In this document: one piece after another, positions 1 to 5,897 of the stretch
Layout: each line of letters begins with the position of its first letter
How positions within the stretch are numbered: position 1 is the stretch's first letter
DNA from: Planctomycetota bacterium
Lineage (GTDB): Bacteria; Planctomycetota; UBA1135; UBA2386
Length of the DNA stretch: 5,946 bases
Assembly (NCBI GenBank): GCA_023433825.1
Contig: JAEYTU010000276.1
Coordinates: 1 to 5,946 of the forward strand
Direction: 5' to 3'
Notes under the pieces: generated by a model
What the model was told of the DNA's origin: nothing
Databases searched by the model: none
The model's input: only the letters and a program-made list of their open reading frames with translations
Position numbers and translations under genes: made by a program

Positions 1-39
1 GCGCGTCACGGCAGCGTGGCTCGGCGTTTCGGCAGCGCG

Positions 40-70
40 GCGCGTCAGAGCTGCAACGACAGCGACGCGC
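40..70 (-). terminator. Hairpin downstream of tRNA-Arg, possible terminator or processing stem
   Basis: An inverted repeat starts 23 bases after the encoded CCA of the tRNA. The outer arms, GCGCGTC (40-46) and GACGCGC (64-70), pair perfectly over 7 bp. After a 3-base bulge (47-49), GCTG (50-53) pairs with CAGC (60-63) around a 6-base loop. No T-run follows on the minus strand, so it is not a canonical intrinsic terminator. It may instead stop RNA degradation or mark the 3' end for processing. In such GC-rich DNA a stem of this size is suggestive but not proof. Confidence 0.3.
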
Positions 71-93
71 GCGACACCCGAACCACTCGTAAG

Positions 94-170
94 TGGCATA
101 CCCGCCAGGACTTGAACCTGGAACCTCCAGATCCGTAGTCTGGCGCTCTATCCAATTGAGCTACGGGTAC
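94..170 (-). tRNA. tRNA-Arg, anticodon ACG
   Basis: The minus strand folds into a complete 77-nt cloverleaf. The acceptor stem is GTACCCG/CGGGTAT, with a G-U first pair. The D arm is GCTC/GAGC with loop AATTGGATA. The anticodon stem is CCAGA/TCTGG with loop CTACGGA, a 5-base variable loop follows, and the T arm is CCAGG/CCTGG with loop TTCAAGT. The discriminator is G and the 3' CCA is encoded. Loop positions 34-36 read ACG, which decodes CGN arginine codons. A34 is normally converted to inosine by TadA in bacteria, so the tRNA reads CGU, CGC and CGA. A20 in the D loop and C35 in the anticodon are the known major identity elements for arginyl-tRNA synthetase, and both are present. No neighbouring tRNA or integrase is seen. 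Confidence 0.97.
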
Positions 171-186
171 TCGGTTCGGGGCGCGG

Positions 187-214
187 AGCATACGAACGAC
201 CTCGGCACGCGCAA
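187..214 (-). promoter_or_regulatory. Putative sigma-70-type promoter of tRNA-Arg
   Basis: On the minus strand, TTGCGC (214-209) and TATGCT (192-187) resemble the -35 and -10 boxes of the housekeeping sigma factor. They are separated by 16 bases. A start about 7 bases beyond the -10 box would leave a 5' leader of roughly 10 nt before the tRNA at 170, which suits RNase P processing. The boxes lie between the unknown gene (ending at 266) and the tRNA, so the tRNA probably has its own promoter. The consensus match is imperfect and no transcript evidence exists here. Confidence 0.45.
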
Positions 215-265
215 GAGCGCAGACGAGATTGTCCGGGCGCTCACGGACGCCACGCGAACGGTGCT

Positions 266-874
266 TCAGACCCGTGTCGCGACTTTCGCTCGCCGTCGCT
301 GGACCGCCGCTTGGAACGCCTGCAGGTGCGCCGCGAGGACCGTCTCGGCGGCGTGCACGGCATGGGCCTCGGGCAGCAAGTTGTCGCCCGGCGTGTCGAA
401 GATGCAGCCCGCGACGAGTCCCCGGACGAACTCGACCAGTGCGCGTCCCGGGTTCGCGGCGAGATGGAGGTCGGGACCGCAGCCGATCAACTGCGGGAGC
501 CACTGCGTCGCGACGGCATGCAGCGCCGGTGCATCGACGCGCGCTGCGGCGACGGCCTCGAGCCACGCGCGCGCCGCGCGCCGTCGCCGGTTCAGCACGC
601 TCGTCGAGACGCCAGCGGCGCGGCCGGCGCGGCGTTGGCGCGCGTTCGACGCAGCGACGCTGAACTGAACCAGACACCGCGCGAGCCGCGGAACCGCCCC
701 GTCCAGAGCGGCAGTGAAGGCTGGCAGACTCGATGCGAGTTCGTCCGCAGCAGTGGCGGGGAGTGCACGCGGCTGCAGGCGGAGGAATGGTTGCGCCGGA
801 ACCTCGGCTCGGGTGCGCACCGAGCCGGCGCGGGTCCGGGGCCCAACGGATGGAATCGTCACCGGCTTCGACAT
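266..874 (-). CDS. Hypothetical protein, 202 aa, last gene of the pabB-pabC operon
   Basis: I do not recognise this protein. It starts at the only in-frame ATG after the pabC stop, with a weak AGGG (883-880) 5 bases upstream, and 49 bases separate it from pabC. It has no signal peptide and no membrane segment. The first 40 residues are proline- and arginine-rich and probably disordered. The rest looks alpha-helical, with a basic stretch at residues 79-103 (Arg-rich around GVSTSVLNRRRR). A less biased half follows, with residues 124-135 TQWLPQLIGCGP, 141-151 NPGRALVEFVR and 159-167 FDTPGDNLL, which has the look of a conserved core. Residues 82-103 could form a helix-turn-helix (a small-residue helix, GVS turn, basic second helix), but this is a guess. 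Its place after pabC suggests co-transcription, which need not mean a role in folate synthesis. Confidence 0.72.
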   Translation of the reverse strand: MSKPVTIPSVGPRTRAGSVRTRAEVPAQPFLRLQPRALPATAADELASSLPAFTAALDGAVPRLARCLVQFSVAASNARQRRAGRAAGVSTSVLNRRRRAARAWLEAVAAARVDAPALHAVATQWLPQLIGCGPDLHLAANPGRALVEFVRGLVAGCIFDTPGDNLLPEAHAVHAAETVLAAHLQAFQAAVQRRRAKVATRV

Positions 875-923
875 GCCGGCCCTATCGGAGGTTCGCGGGC
901 GACACCTGAGCAGGCGGTCAGGG

Positions 924-1637
924 TCACCCCGCAGCCGAACCGCCCGAAGCGACCGCCGCCGCGAACACCTGGTCGAGCCAAGCGTCGCGCAGCGGCGGTG
1001 GCCCACCTTCGAGCGTCGCCGGCCGAGCGCCGTGGACGGCGTTCGGGACGAACACCGCAGCGGCGCCGCGCACGGCGTCGAGATCGGCGGCGGTTTCGCG
1101 CACACGACGGCCGGCGGCGACGAACACGGAACGCGCGATCCCGGGCAGGAAGCGCCCGTCGGCGCGCGGCGTCCAGTACGCGTCGCCGACGCGCCACAGC
1201 AGATTGCCGACACAGGTCTCCAGCACGATGCCGTCGTCGCCGAGCACGATCGCGTCGTCGGCGCCGCGCGCGCGCGCGGCGTTCTGTGCCGCGGCGTAGA
1301 ACGCGCGCGACGTTGTCTTGTGCGCCGCCAGCACGTCACCGCTCGGCCGTTGCTGCTCCGCGACGACGAGCCGCACGAACGGCGCCGACCCGCGCCGGCG
1401 CGTCGTGATCCGCCACTCGCCCGGATCGCCGTCGCCGACGCCGACGCCGCCCTCCCATCGCACGACGTCGTCCGCGCGTTCGGCGCAGACGCGTTCCATC
1501 CGCGCGCGCAGCCCTTCGAACGACGGCAACACGAGCCGCAGCGCCGCCGCGGACGACTGCATCCGCGCGGCGTGCAGGTCGAACAGCGCGATGCGCCCGT
1601 CGAACCGTCCCGCGGTCTCGAACAACGCGATCGTCAC
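924..1637 (-). CDS. pabC: Aminodeoxychorismate lyase (class IV PLP-dependent), PabC
   Basis: The 237-residue product is a fold-type IV PLP enzyme. It should split 4-amino-4-deoxychorismate into 4-aminobenzoate and pyruvate in the cytoplasm, the second step of the pABA branch of folate synthesis. Lys107 in AHKTTSR is the expected Schiff-base lysine. Residues 126-148 carry the family's A-D-D-x-I-V-L-G-D-x-G-x-V-x-E-T-x-x-x-N-L-L-W block (Glu140, Asn145). FLPGIARSVF (163-172) matches the lysine-distal P-G-x-x-R segment, and VPNAVHGARP (197-206) matches the late N-S-x-x-G-x-x-P motif. The N-terminus begins directly at the LFETAGRFDGRI strand, as in PabC domains of fused PabB-PabC proteins. It lacks the roughly 20-25 residues that precede this point in stand-alone enzymes such as E. 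coli PabC. The GTG start overlaps the pabB stop in GTGA, so translation is probably coupled. Another class IV transaminase function is possible but unlikely beside pabB. Confidence 0.9.
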   Translation of the reverse strand: MTIALFETAGRFDGRIALFDLHAARMQSSAAALRLVLPSFEGLRARMERVCAERADDVVRWEGGVGVGDGDPGEWRITTRRRGSAPFVRLVVAEQQRPSGDVLAAHKTTSRAFYAAAQNAARARGADDAIVLGDDGIVLETCVGNLLWRVGDAYWTPRADGRFLPGIARSVFVAAGRRVRETAADLDAVRGAAAVFVPNAVHGARPATLEGGPPPLRDAWLDQVFAAAVASGGSAAG

Positions 1638-2740
1638 GCGCGCTCCGGTGACGCCTGCAGCGCGCGCCACATCCCGGCGGCCTTGTGCAACGTCTCGTCG
1701 TACTCCGCCGCCGGGTCGCTCTGCGCCGTGATCCCGCCGCCGACGTTCCCACGGATCGTCGTCCCGTCGCGCACGAGCGTCCGGATCGCGACGTTCAGGT
1801 GCAGGTTCGCGCCGGGCCCGATCCAGCCGATCGCGCCGGTGTAGACCCCACGCCGGACGATCTCCTGTTCTTCGAGGATCTCCATCGCCCGCAGCTTCGG
1901 CGCGCCGGTGATGCTGCCGCCGGGAAACGTCGCGCGCAGCAGATCGACGATCCCGACGTCGTCGCGCAATCGCGCCGTCACGGTCGCGAACAGGTGATGG
2001 ACCTGCGCATAGCTGGCGTGCTCGGGGAACGGACCGACACGCACGCTGCCGACCGTCGCGACCTTGCCGAGGTCGTTGCGCATCAGGTCGACGATCATCG
2101 CGAGCTCGGCGCGGTCCTTCGCGCTGTCGAGGAGCTCCGCGAGCAACGTGCGATCGGTCGCCGCGTCCGTCGAGCGCTGACGCGTGCCCTTGATCGGCCG
2201 CGTCGCGACGTCCCGACCGTCGAGTCGCAGGAACTCCTCGGGCGACGACGACAGCACGGACCGGCGCGCGTCGAGACCGAGGTAAGCGGCGAACGGGGCC
2301 GGACTGACGGCGCAGAGCCGCGCGAACAACGCCAGCGGATCGCCGTCGAACGTCGCCGTGAACGGCTGCGACAGGTTCGCCTGGAACAGGTCGCCGGCGC
2401 GCACGTGCTCGACGATCGCGGCGACGCGACGTTCGTAGTCGGCGCGCGCGAGATGCAGCGCAACGTCGCGAGCCGCGGCGACAGAAACGGCCTCGGCAGG
2501 CCACGTCGTCTCCGGGAGCACCTGCCATTCGTCGAACGCGGCGAACCACAGGCACGGCATGTCGACGTCCTGCGGCAGCGTTCGCGGCAGTTCCTCGACG
2601 TCGTCGCGCAAGTCGTAGCCGAGGTAGCCGACGCAGCGCCGCGCGCGGTGCCGTTCGAGGAAGCCCTCCAGCCGCGCGAACGCACCGCGCCACTCCGAAG
2701 CCTCGATCGACAGCACGTCGACGGCGTTCGTGAACGCCAT
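1634..2740 (-). CDS. pabB: Aminodeoxychorismate synthase component I, PabB
   Basis: This 368-residue cytoplasmic enzyme of the chorismate-utilising family aminates chorismate to 4-amino-4-deoxychorismate, using ammonia supplied by a PabA glutaminase. Visible motifs are GYLGYDL (38-44), GDLFQANLSQ (116-125), SSSPEEF (164-170), RPIKGTR (181-187), DLMRNDLGKV (218-227), FPGGSITGAPK (272-282), VYTGAIGW (299-306) and VGGGITAQSDPAAEYDET (333-350). Lys184 in PIKGT marks aminodeoxychorismate synthase; anthranilate synthase TrpE typically has Ala there (PIAGT). PabB of E. coli is about 450 residues, so the N-terminal subdomain is short here. The first ATG is used as the start, but the same frame is open further upstream. 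A GTG at 2815 would add 25 residues (including PTAFLCSCGAG), and a GTG at 2746 would add two. None has a good Shine-Dalgarno sequence. PabA is not in the window. Confidence 0.95.
   Translation of the reverse strand: MAFTNAVDVLSIEASEWRGAFARLEGFLERHRARRCVGYLGYDLRDDVEELPRTLPQDVDMPCLWFAAFDEWQVLPETTWPAEAVSVAAARDVALHLARADYERRVAAIVEHVRAGDLFQANLSQPFTATFDGDPLALFARLCAVSPAPFAAYLGLDARRSVLSSSPEEFLRLDGRDVATRPIKGTRQRSTDAATDRTLLAELLDSAKDRAELAMIVDLMRNDLGKVATVGSVRVGPFPEHASYAQVHHLFATVTARLRDDVGIVDLLRATFPGGSITGAPKLRAMEILEEQEIVRRGVYTGAIGWIGPGANLHLNVAIRTLVRDGTTIRGNVGGGITAQSDPAAEYDETLHKAAGMWRALQASPERA
1643..1646 (-). promoter_or_regulatory. Ribosome binding site of pabC inside pabB
   Basis: GGAG on the minus strand lies 5 bases before the GTG at 1637, inside the last codons of pabB. 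It supports the non-ATG start of pabC and separate, coupled initiation rather than a PabB-PabC fusion. Confidence 0.6.
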
Positions 2741-2845
2741 CGACACGCCTGCACCGCACGAACAGAGGAACGCCGTCGGGACGTCTTTCGGAGCGGCGAG
2801 AATGGCTGCCAGCACGCCCGCGCGAAGGTAACGTCCGCGCCCCTG
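2741..2845. promoter_or_regulatory. Divergent intergenic region between pabB and the SPFH operon
   Basis: These 105 bases separate the two divergent operons and must hold the SPFH promoter, plus the pabB promoter if pabB begins at 2740. I see no convincing -35/-10 pair on either strand and no clear operator palindrome. GAAGG at 2824-2828 is the only purine-rich ribosome-binding candidate for the SPFH gene, but it lies 17 bases from its ATG, which is too far. If pabB really starts at the GTG at 2815, only 30 bases would remain between the two coding regions. Confidence 0.4.
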
Positions 2846-4015
2846 ATGGACATCACCCTTCGTCGTCGGCCGATCTCGGTACCGATTCTGCCGATCGTCA
2901 CCGGCATCCTCGTCCTCGTCATGCTGTTCGTCTCGATGCGCGTCGGACGCATCCAGGGCAGCGAGATCGCCGTCTTCGTCCACAACGTCAGCGGCACGAT
3001 CAGCGTCGAGACGACGCCCGGCGCGCACGTCTACAACGGGGTCTGGACGGACTTCTACGTCCTCGACAACACCGAGCAGACGCTGCGGATGGCCGCCGAC
3101 GCCGGTTCGACCGAGGAGGTCAACATCAAGACGCAGGACGGGTCCGACGTCAGCCTCGACGTCGAACTCAACTACCGCCTCGTTCAGGACCCCGAGATCA
3201 TTCGCACGCGCGTCGTGCCCGAGTGCAGCCTGAACGACATCGTCACGCTCGTGCAGGCCGGCGGCCGCGCCAACGCGATGCGCGTCGAGGTCGACGCCTA
3301 CAAGGTCAAGTGGATCCGCGACTACGCGCGCAGCGTGATCCGCTACGTGTTCGGCGAACTTCGCACCGACGAGTTCTACGTCGCGTCCGAGCGGGAATCG
3401 CGCGCGCGCGAGTCCGAAGCCGAATTGAATCGCCTGCTGAACCAGCACGGGATCCAGGTGACCCGCGTCGTGCCGCACAAGTTCCGCTTCTACGAGGAGT
3501 ACGAGACCAAGATCACCGAGAAGAAGGCGGCCGATCAGGAGGTGCAGAGCCAGATGGCGAAGGCGGACGCCGCCGTGCAGACGCAGCGTCGTCGCGAAGC
3601 CGAAGCGACGGCATCGGCCAACGTCGCCGTCGAGTCGATGAAGGGCGCACTGCGGAAGGAGATGCTCGTCGCCGAAGCCGAGGCCGCGCGCGAGCGTCTC
3701 GAAGCCGAGGCCTACGCGATCACGACGAAGACCGCCGCCGACGCGAAGTTCTACGCAACGCAGAACGAGGCGAAGTCGGCACTCGCGATCGCCGAGGCCG
3801 AAGCGGTCGGCTTGGCGCAGATCGTCGCGTCGCTGAGCGGCGACGGCGGCCGTCAGATCGTCCGGATGGAGTACGCGAAGGCGCTGAAGGACGCCGTGTT
3901 CCGCGGCGTCCCGTACGCGACCGACCCGCGCATTCAGAAGGTCGAAGTGACGCCGGCGTCCGGCACGAACGTCTCCGAGGCTGCGGGTGCCGTCGGCGTG
4001 GAGGGCGTGCGATGA
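2846..4015 (+). CDS. Membrane-anchored SPFH/band-7 protein, first of a tandem pair
   Basis: The 389-residue protein has a basic N-tail (Arg6-Arg8) and one hydrophobic segment at about residues 12-31, followed by Arg32. This predicts a single anchor with the bulk outside the cytoplasm, as in HflK and HflC. An SPFH/band-7 domain spans about residues 36-215. It includes VNIKTQDGSDVSLDVELNYR (92-111), the typical strand pattern in which a protein switches to new substrate-like strands, and the RDYARSVIRYVFGELRTDEFY helix region (158-178). A long Ala/Glu-rich coiled coil follows (about 217-325), then a short helical oligomerisation-like region and a Gly/Val-rich tail. Family members assemble into rings or cages that organise membranes and control proteases. 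Only one cysteine (Cys127) is present. The ATG is the only reasonable start and lacks a good Shine-Dalgarno. HflK-like, flotillin-like and stomatin-like assignments all remain open. Confidence 0.88.
   Translation: MDITLRRRPISVPILPIVTGILVLVMLFVSMRVGRIQGSEIAVFVHNVSGTISVETTPGAHVYNGVWTDFYVLDNTEQTLRMAADAGSTEEVNIKTQDGSDVSLDVELNYRLVQDPEIIRTRVVPECSLNDIVTLVQAGGRANAMRVEVDAYKVKWIRDYARSVIRYVFGELRTDEFYVASERESRARESEAELNRLLNQHGIQVTRVVPHKFRFYEEYETKITEKKAADQEVQSQMAKADAAVQTQRRREAEATASANVAVESMKGALRKEMLVAEAEAARERLEAEAYAITTKTAADAKFYATQNEAKSALAIAEAEAVGLAQIVASLSGDGGRQIVRMEYAKALKDAVFRGVPYATDPRIQKVEVTPASGTNVSEAAGAVGVEGVR
4000..4004 (+). promoter_or_regulatory. Ribosome binding site of the second SPFH gene
   Basis: GGAGG lies within the last codons of the first SPFH gene, 7 bases before the ATG at 4012. 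It fixes that start and, with the ATGA overlap, indicates coupled translation. It is far stronger than anything in front of the first gene, so the second protein may be made in equal or greater amounts. Confidence 0.8.
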
Positions 4016-5070
4016 GGTTCCTCGACTGGGCGTCGTTCGTCGTCATCTTCCTGGCGATCGTCGCGGTCGGGCTCCGCGCGATCACGATCAAGATCATGCC
4101 GGGCCAGACCGGCGTGCTGAACGCCGAGTGGACGACCGGCTTCGTCGAGCGCGACTTCGGCCCCGGGTTCTGGTGGGACGTCGGTCCGATGCACACGTGG
4201 ACCGTGTTCGACACGACGGTGCAGACGCTGCACATGACGCGCGAACGCAGCACGAGCGAGGACGGCGACACGCAGGCGCCACTTCAGGTCAAGAGCAACG
4301 ACGGCGCGACGGTCACGATCGACGTGACGATGAAGTATCAGATCGAGCCCGGCTCGGCGTGGCGCGTGTTCAAGCAGTTCGGCTCGGACAACAAGTACAA
4401 GAGCAAGGTCGGCAATCAGGCCGTCGACATCCTGCGCCCGACGCTCGGCAAGCTGACGACCGAGGAGTTCTACAACCCGCAGAAGCGGCGCGAGACGTCG
4501 GCGGAGATCGAACGCGCGCTGCAGACGGAGCTCGCGAAGATGCACGTTCGGCTGATCGGGATCCTGATCCGCGACCTGCAGTTCGACGAGCAGTTCGAGG
4601 CGCGCATCAAGGAGAAGACGCTCGCCGTGCAGGACGTCGAGCTGAACAAGGCGCAGACGCAGGCCGCCGAGGCGCGCGGGCGCACCGATCGCATCACGGC
4701 CGAGACCGAGGCCAAGGTCGTCATCATCGCCCAGCAGATGGAGAAGACGCTGGCGCAGATGCGGGCCGAGAACGAGAAGGCGATCGCCGGCATGCGCGCC
4801 GAGTGGCGCAAGGTCGTCGCGCAGGAGAAGTCCGACGCCGATCTCTACGCGGCACTGAAGGACGCCGAGGGCATTCGACTGCGCCGCGAGGCCGAGGCGA
4901 AGGGGCAGAAGCTGCGCAGCGAAGCGCTGTCGAACGACGGTGCGCAGGTGCTCGTCGCACTCGAACTCGCGCGCAACCTGAAGCTCGGCGACGTCGCGAT
5001 CAGCACGCAGCTCGTCAACCCGCTCGACGTCGAGTCGATGCTGCGGCTGTTCGGCGTGCCGGCGCGCTGA
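4012..5070 (+). CDS. Membrane-anchored SPFH/band-7 protein, second of a tandem pair
   Basis: The 352-residue protein opens with a hydrophobic segment at about residues 6-21. A band-7 domain follows (about 25-195), with KIMPGQTGVLNAEWTTGFVE (27-46), the GPGFWWDVGP turn (50-59), VKSNDGATVTIDVTMKYQIE (93-112) and KLTTEEFYNPQKRRE (147-161). The P-G-x-x-G-V and G-P-G-F-W/H pattern is common to HflC, prohibitin and stomatin-type members. A coiled coil rich in Glu, Ala, Lys and Arg runs from about 196 to 306. A hydrophobic helical segment (310-324) and the C-terminal VNPLDVESMLRLFGV follow. The protein clearly differs from its upstream partner in length and sequence, so this is not a recent duplication. 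The pair probably forms a mixed oligomer. The gene overlaps its partner by ATGA and ends in a strong hairpin. HflC-like is the nearest analogy, unproven because no FtsH gene is nearby. Confidence 0.9.
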   Translation: MRFLDWASFVVIFLAIVAVGLRAITIKIMPGQTGVLNAEWTTGFVERDFGPGFWWDVGPMHTWTVFDTTVQTLHMTRERSTSEDGDTQAPLQVKSNDGATVTIDVTMKYQIEPGSAWRVFKQFGSDNKYKSKVGNQAVDILRPTLGKLTTEEFYNPQKRRETSAEIERALQTELAKMHVRLIGILIRDLQFDEQFEARIKEKTLAVQDVELNKAQTQAAEARGRTDRITAETEAKVVIIAQQMEKTLAQMRAENEKAIAGMRAEWRKVVAQEKSDADLYAALKDAEGIRLRREAEAKGQKLRSEALSNDGAQVLVALELARNLKLGDVAISTQLVNPLDVESMLRLFGVPAR

Positions 5071-5080
5071 GCCGGCACGC
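5054..5080. terminator. Perfect 10-bp hairpin between convergent genes, likely bidirectional terminator
   Basis: GCGTGCCGGC (5054-5063) pairs perfectly with GCCGGCACGC (5071-5080) around the 7-base loop GCGCTGA. The loop contains the stop codon of the second SPFH gene. The convergent enoyl-CoA hydratase gene stops 17 bases beyond, so the symmetric stem could end transcription from both sides. No T-run follows on either strand, so termination may be Rho-assisted, or the stem may mainly protect 3' ends. Confidence 0.55.
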
Positions 5081-5096
5081 GCGCGGCGTCACGCGC

Positions 5097-5897
5097 TCAG
5101 CCGCCGCGCATCCAACTGGGCTTGCGCTTCTCGAGGAACGCGCGCATGCCCTCCTTCATCTCGTCGGTCGCGCTGATCTGTCCGAACAGATCGGCTTCGA
5201 GCGCGAGCCCGTCGGCCATCGACAGGTGAATGCCGCGCCGCACGGCGCGCTTCGCGAACGCCAGCGCGGTCGGGCCGCGCAACAGGATTCGCTTCGCGAC
5301 GTCCTTGACGCCGGCCATCAGCTCGGCCGCCGGGAACACGCGGTTGACGAGCCCGATCTCCTTCGCGACCGACGCCGGAATCGGATCGCCGGTCAGGATC
5401 ATCTCGAGCGCACGACCGGTCCCGACGAGGCGCGGCAGTCGCTGCGTTCCGCCGTAGCCCGGCAGGATCCCGAGGCTCGTCTCCGGAAGGCCCAGCTTCG
5501 CCGTCTCGGCCGCGAATCGCATGTCGCACGCGAGCGCGAGTTCGAGCCCACCGCCGAGCGCGAACCCGTTGATCGCCGCGAGGAACGGCTTCTCCGACTG
5601 CTCGATCGCCAGCGTCAGCGCCTGCCCGACGCGCGCATTCGTCGTGCCGTCGAGCACGCCCTGCTGCGCGAGCACGCCGATGTCGGCGCCGGCGACGAAC
5701 GCCTTCTCGCCGGCGCCGGTCACGATGACGACACCGACGCCGGCGTCGGCCGACAGCGCGTCGACCGCGCGGTGCAACTCGGCGATCGTCGCGCCGTCGA
5801 GCGCGTTCAACTTCGCCGGCCGGTTGACGGTCAGCACGGCGATCGCGCCGTCACACTCGATCGTCACGTTCGCCGCCGGTGCGGCCGCGTCACTCAC
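5097..5897 (-). CDS. Enoyl-CoA hydratase/isomerase (crotonase) family protein
   Basis: At 266 residues this is the usual length of a single-domain crotonase. It most likely hydrates trans-2-enoyl-CoA to 3-hydroxyacyl-CoA in the cytoplasm, in beta-oxidation or a related acyl-CoA pathway. KAFVAGADI (65-73) and the NGFALGGGLELALACD segment (110-125) match the CoA-binding and oxyanion-hole regions. Glu119 and Glu139 (in GLPE), spaced 20 residues apart as in mammalian crotonase, are the two catalytic glutamates of true hydratases. ILPGYGGTQRLPRLVG (144-159) and the C-terminal EGMRAFLEKRKPSW (249-262) also match. The start is GTG at 5897, with GAAGG 8 bases upstream, and it overlaps the end of a probable upstream gene. 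With both glutamates present a hydratase is more likely than an isomerase or decarboxylase, but the substrate chain length cannot be read from the sequence. Confidence 0.93.
   Translation of the reverse strand: MSDAAAPAANVTIECDGAIAVLTVNRPAKLNALDGATIAELHRAVDALSADAGVGVVIVTGAGEKAFVAGADIGVLAQQGVLDGTTNARVGQALTLAIEQSEKPFLAAINGFALGGGLELALACDMRFAAETAKLGLPETSLGILPGYGGTQRLPRLVGTGRALEMILTGDPIPASVAKEIGLVNRVFPAAELMAGVKDVAKRILLRGPTALAFAKRAVRRGIHLSMADGLALEADLFGQISATDEMKEGMRAFLEKRKPSWMRGG

Noticed and set aside
94..170. tRNA-Arg as an integration site for a mobile element
   Set aside because: No integrase, no repeated tRNA 3' end and no change in base composition is visible on either side.
231..248. Small inverted repeat GTCCG/CGGAC after the unknown gene, as its terminator
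   Set aside because: It has only 5 bp with an 8-base loop and no T-run, which is expected by chance in such GC-rich DNA.
45..677. Open frames across the tRNA on both strands (minus strand with VAQLDRAPDYGSGGSRFKSW, plus strand starting at 93)
   Set aside because: The peptides are translations of the tRNA-Arg gene itself, a well-known kind of false protein. The rest of each frame is Arg/Pro/Ala-rich and antisense to, or out of frame with, the gene at 266-874.
905..922. Inverted repeat CCTGA/TCAGG after pabC, as a terminator or attenuator
   Set aside because: A 5-bp stem with no T-run is too weak, and the next gene starts within 49 bases on the same strand, so read-through is more likely.
311..1844. 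Long plus-strand open frames opposite the unknown gene, pabC and pabB
   Set aside because: They are arginine-rich with no motifs and mirror the codon bias of the real minus-strand genes, as expected in GC-rich DNA with few stop codons.
2741..3478. Upstream part of the open frame leading into pabB, antisense to the first SPFH gene
   Set aside because: It is Asp/Val/Arg-rich sequence opposite a well-supported SPFH domain. Only the stretch up to about 2815 could plausibly belong to pabB.
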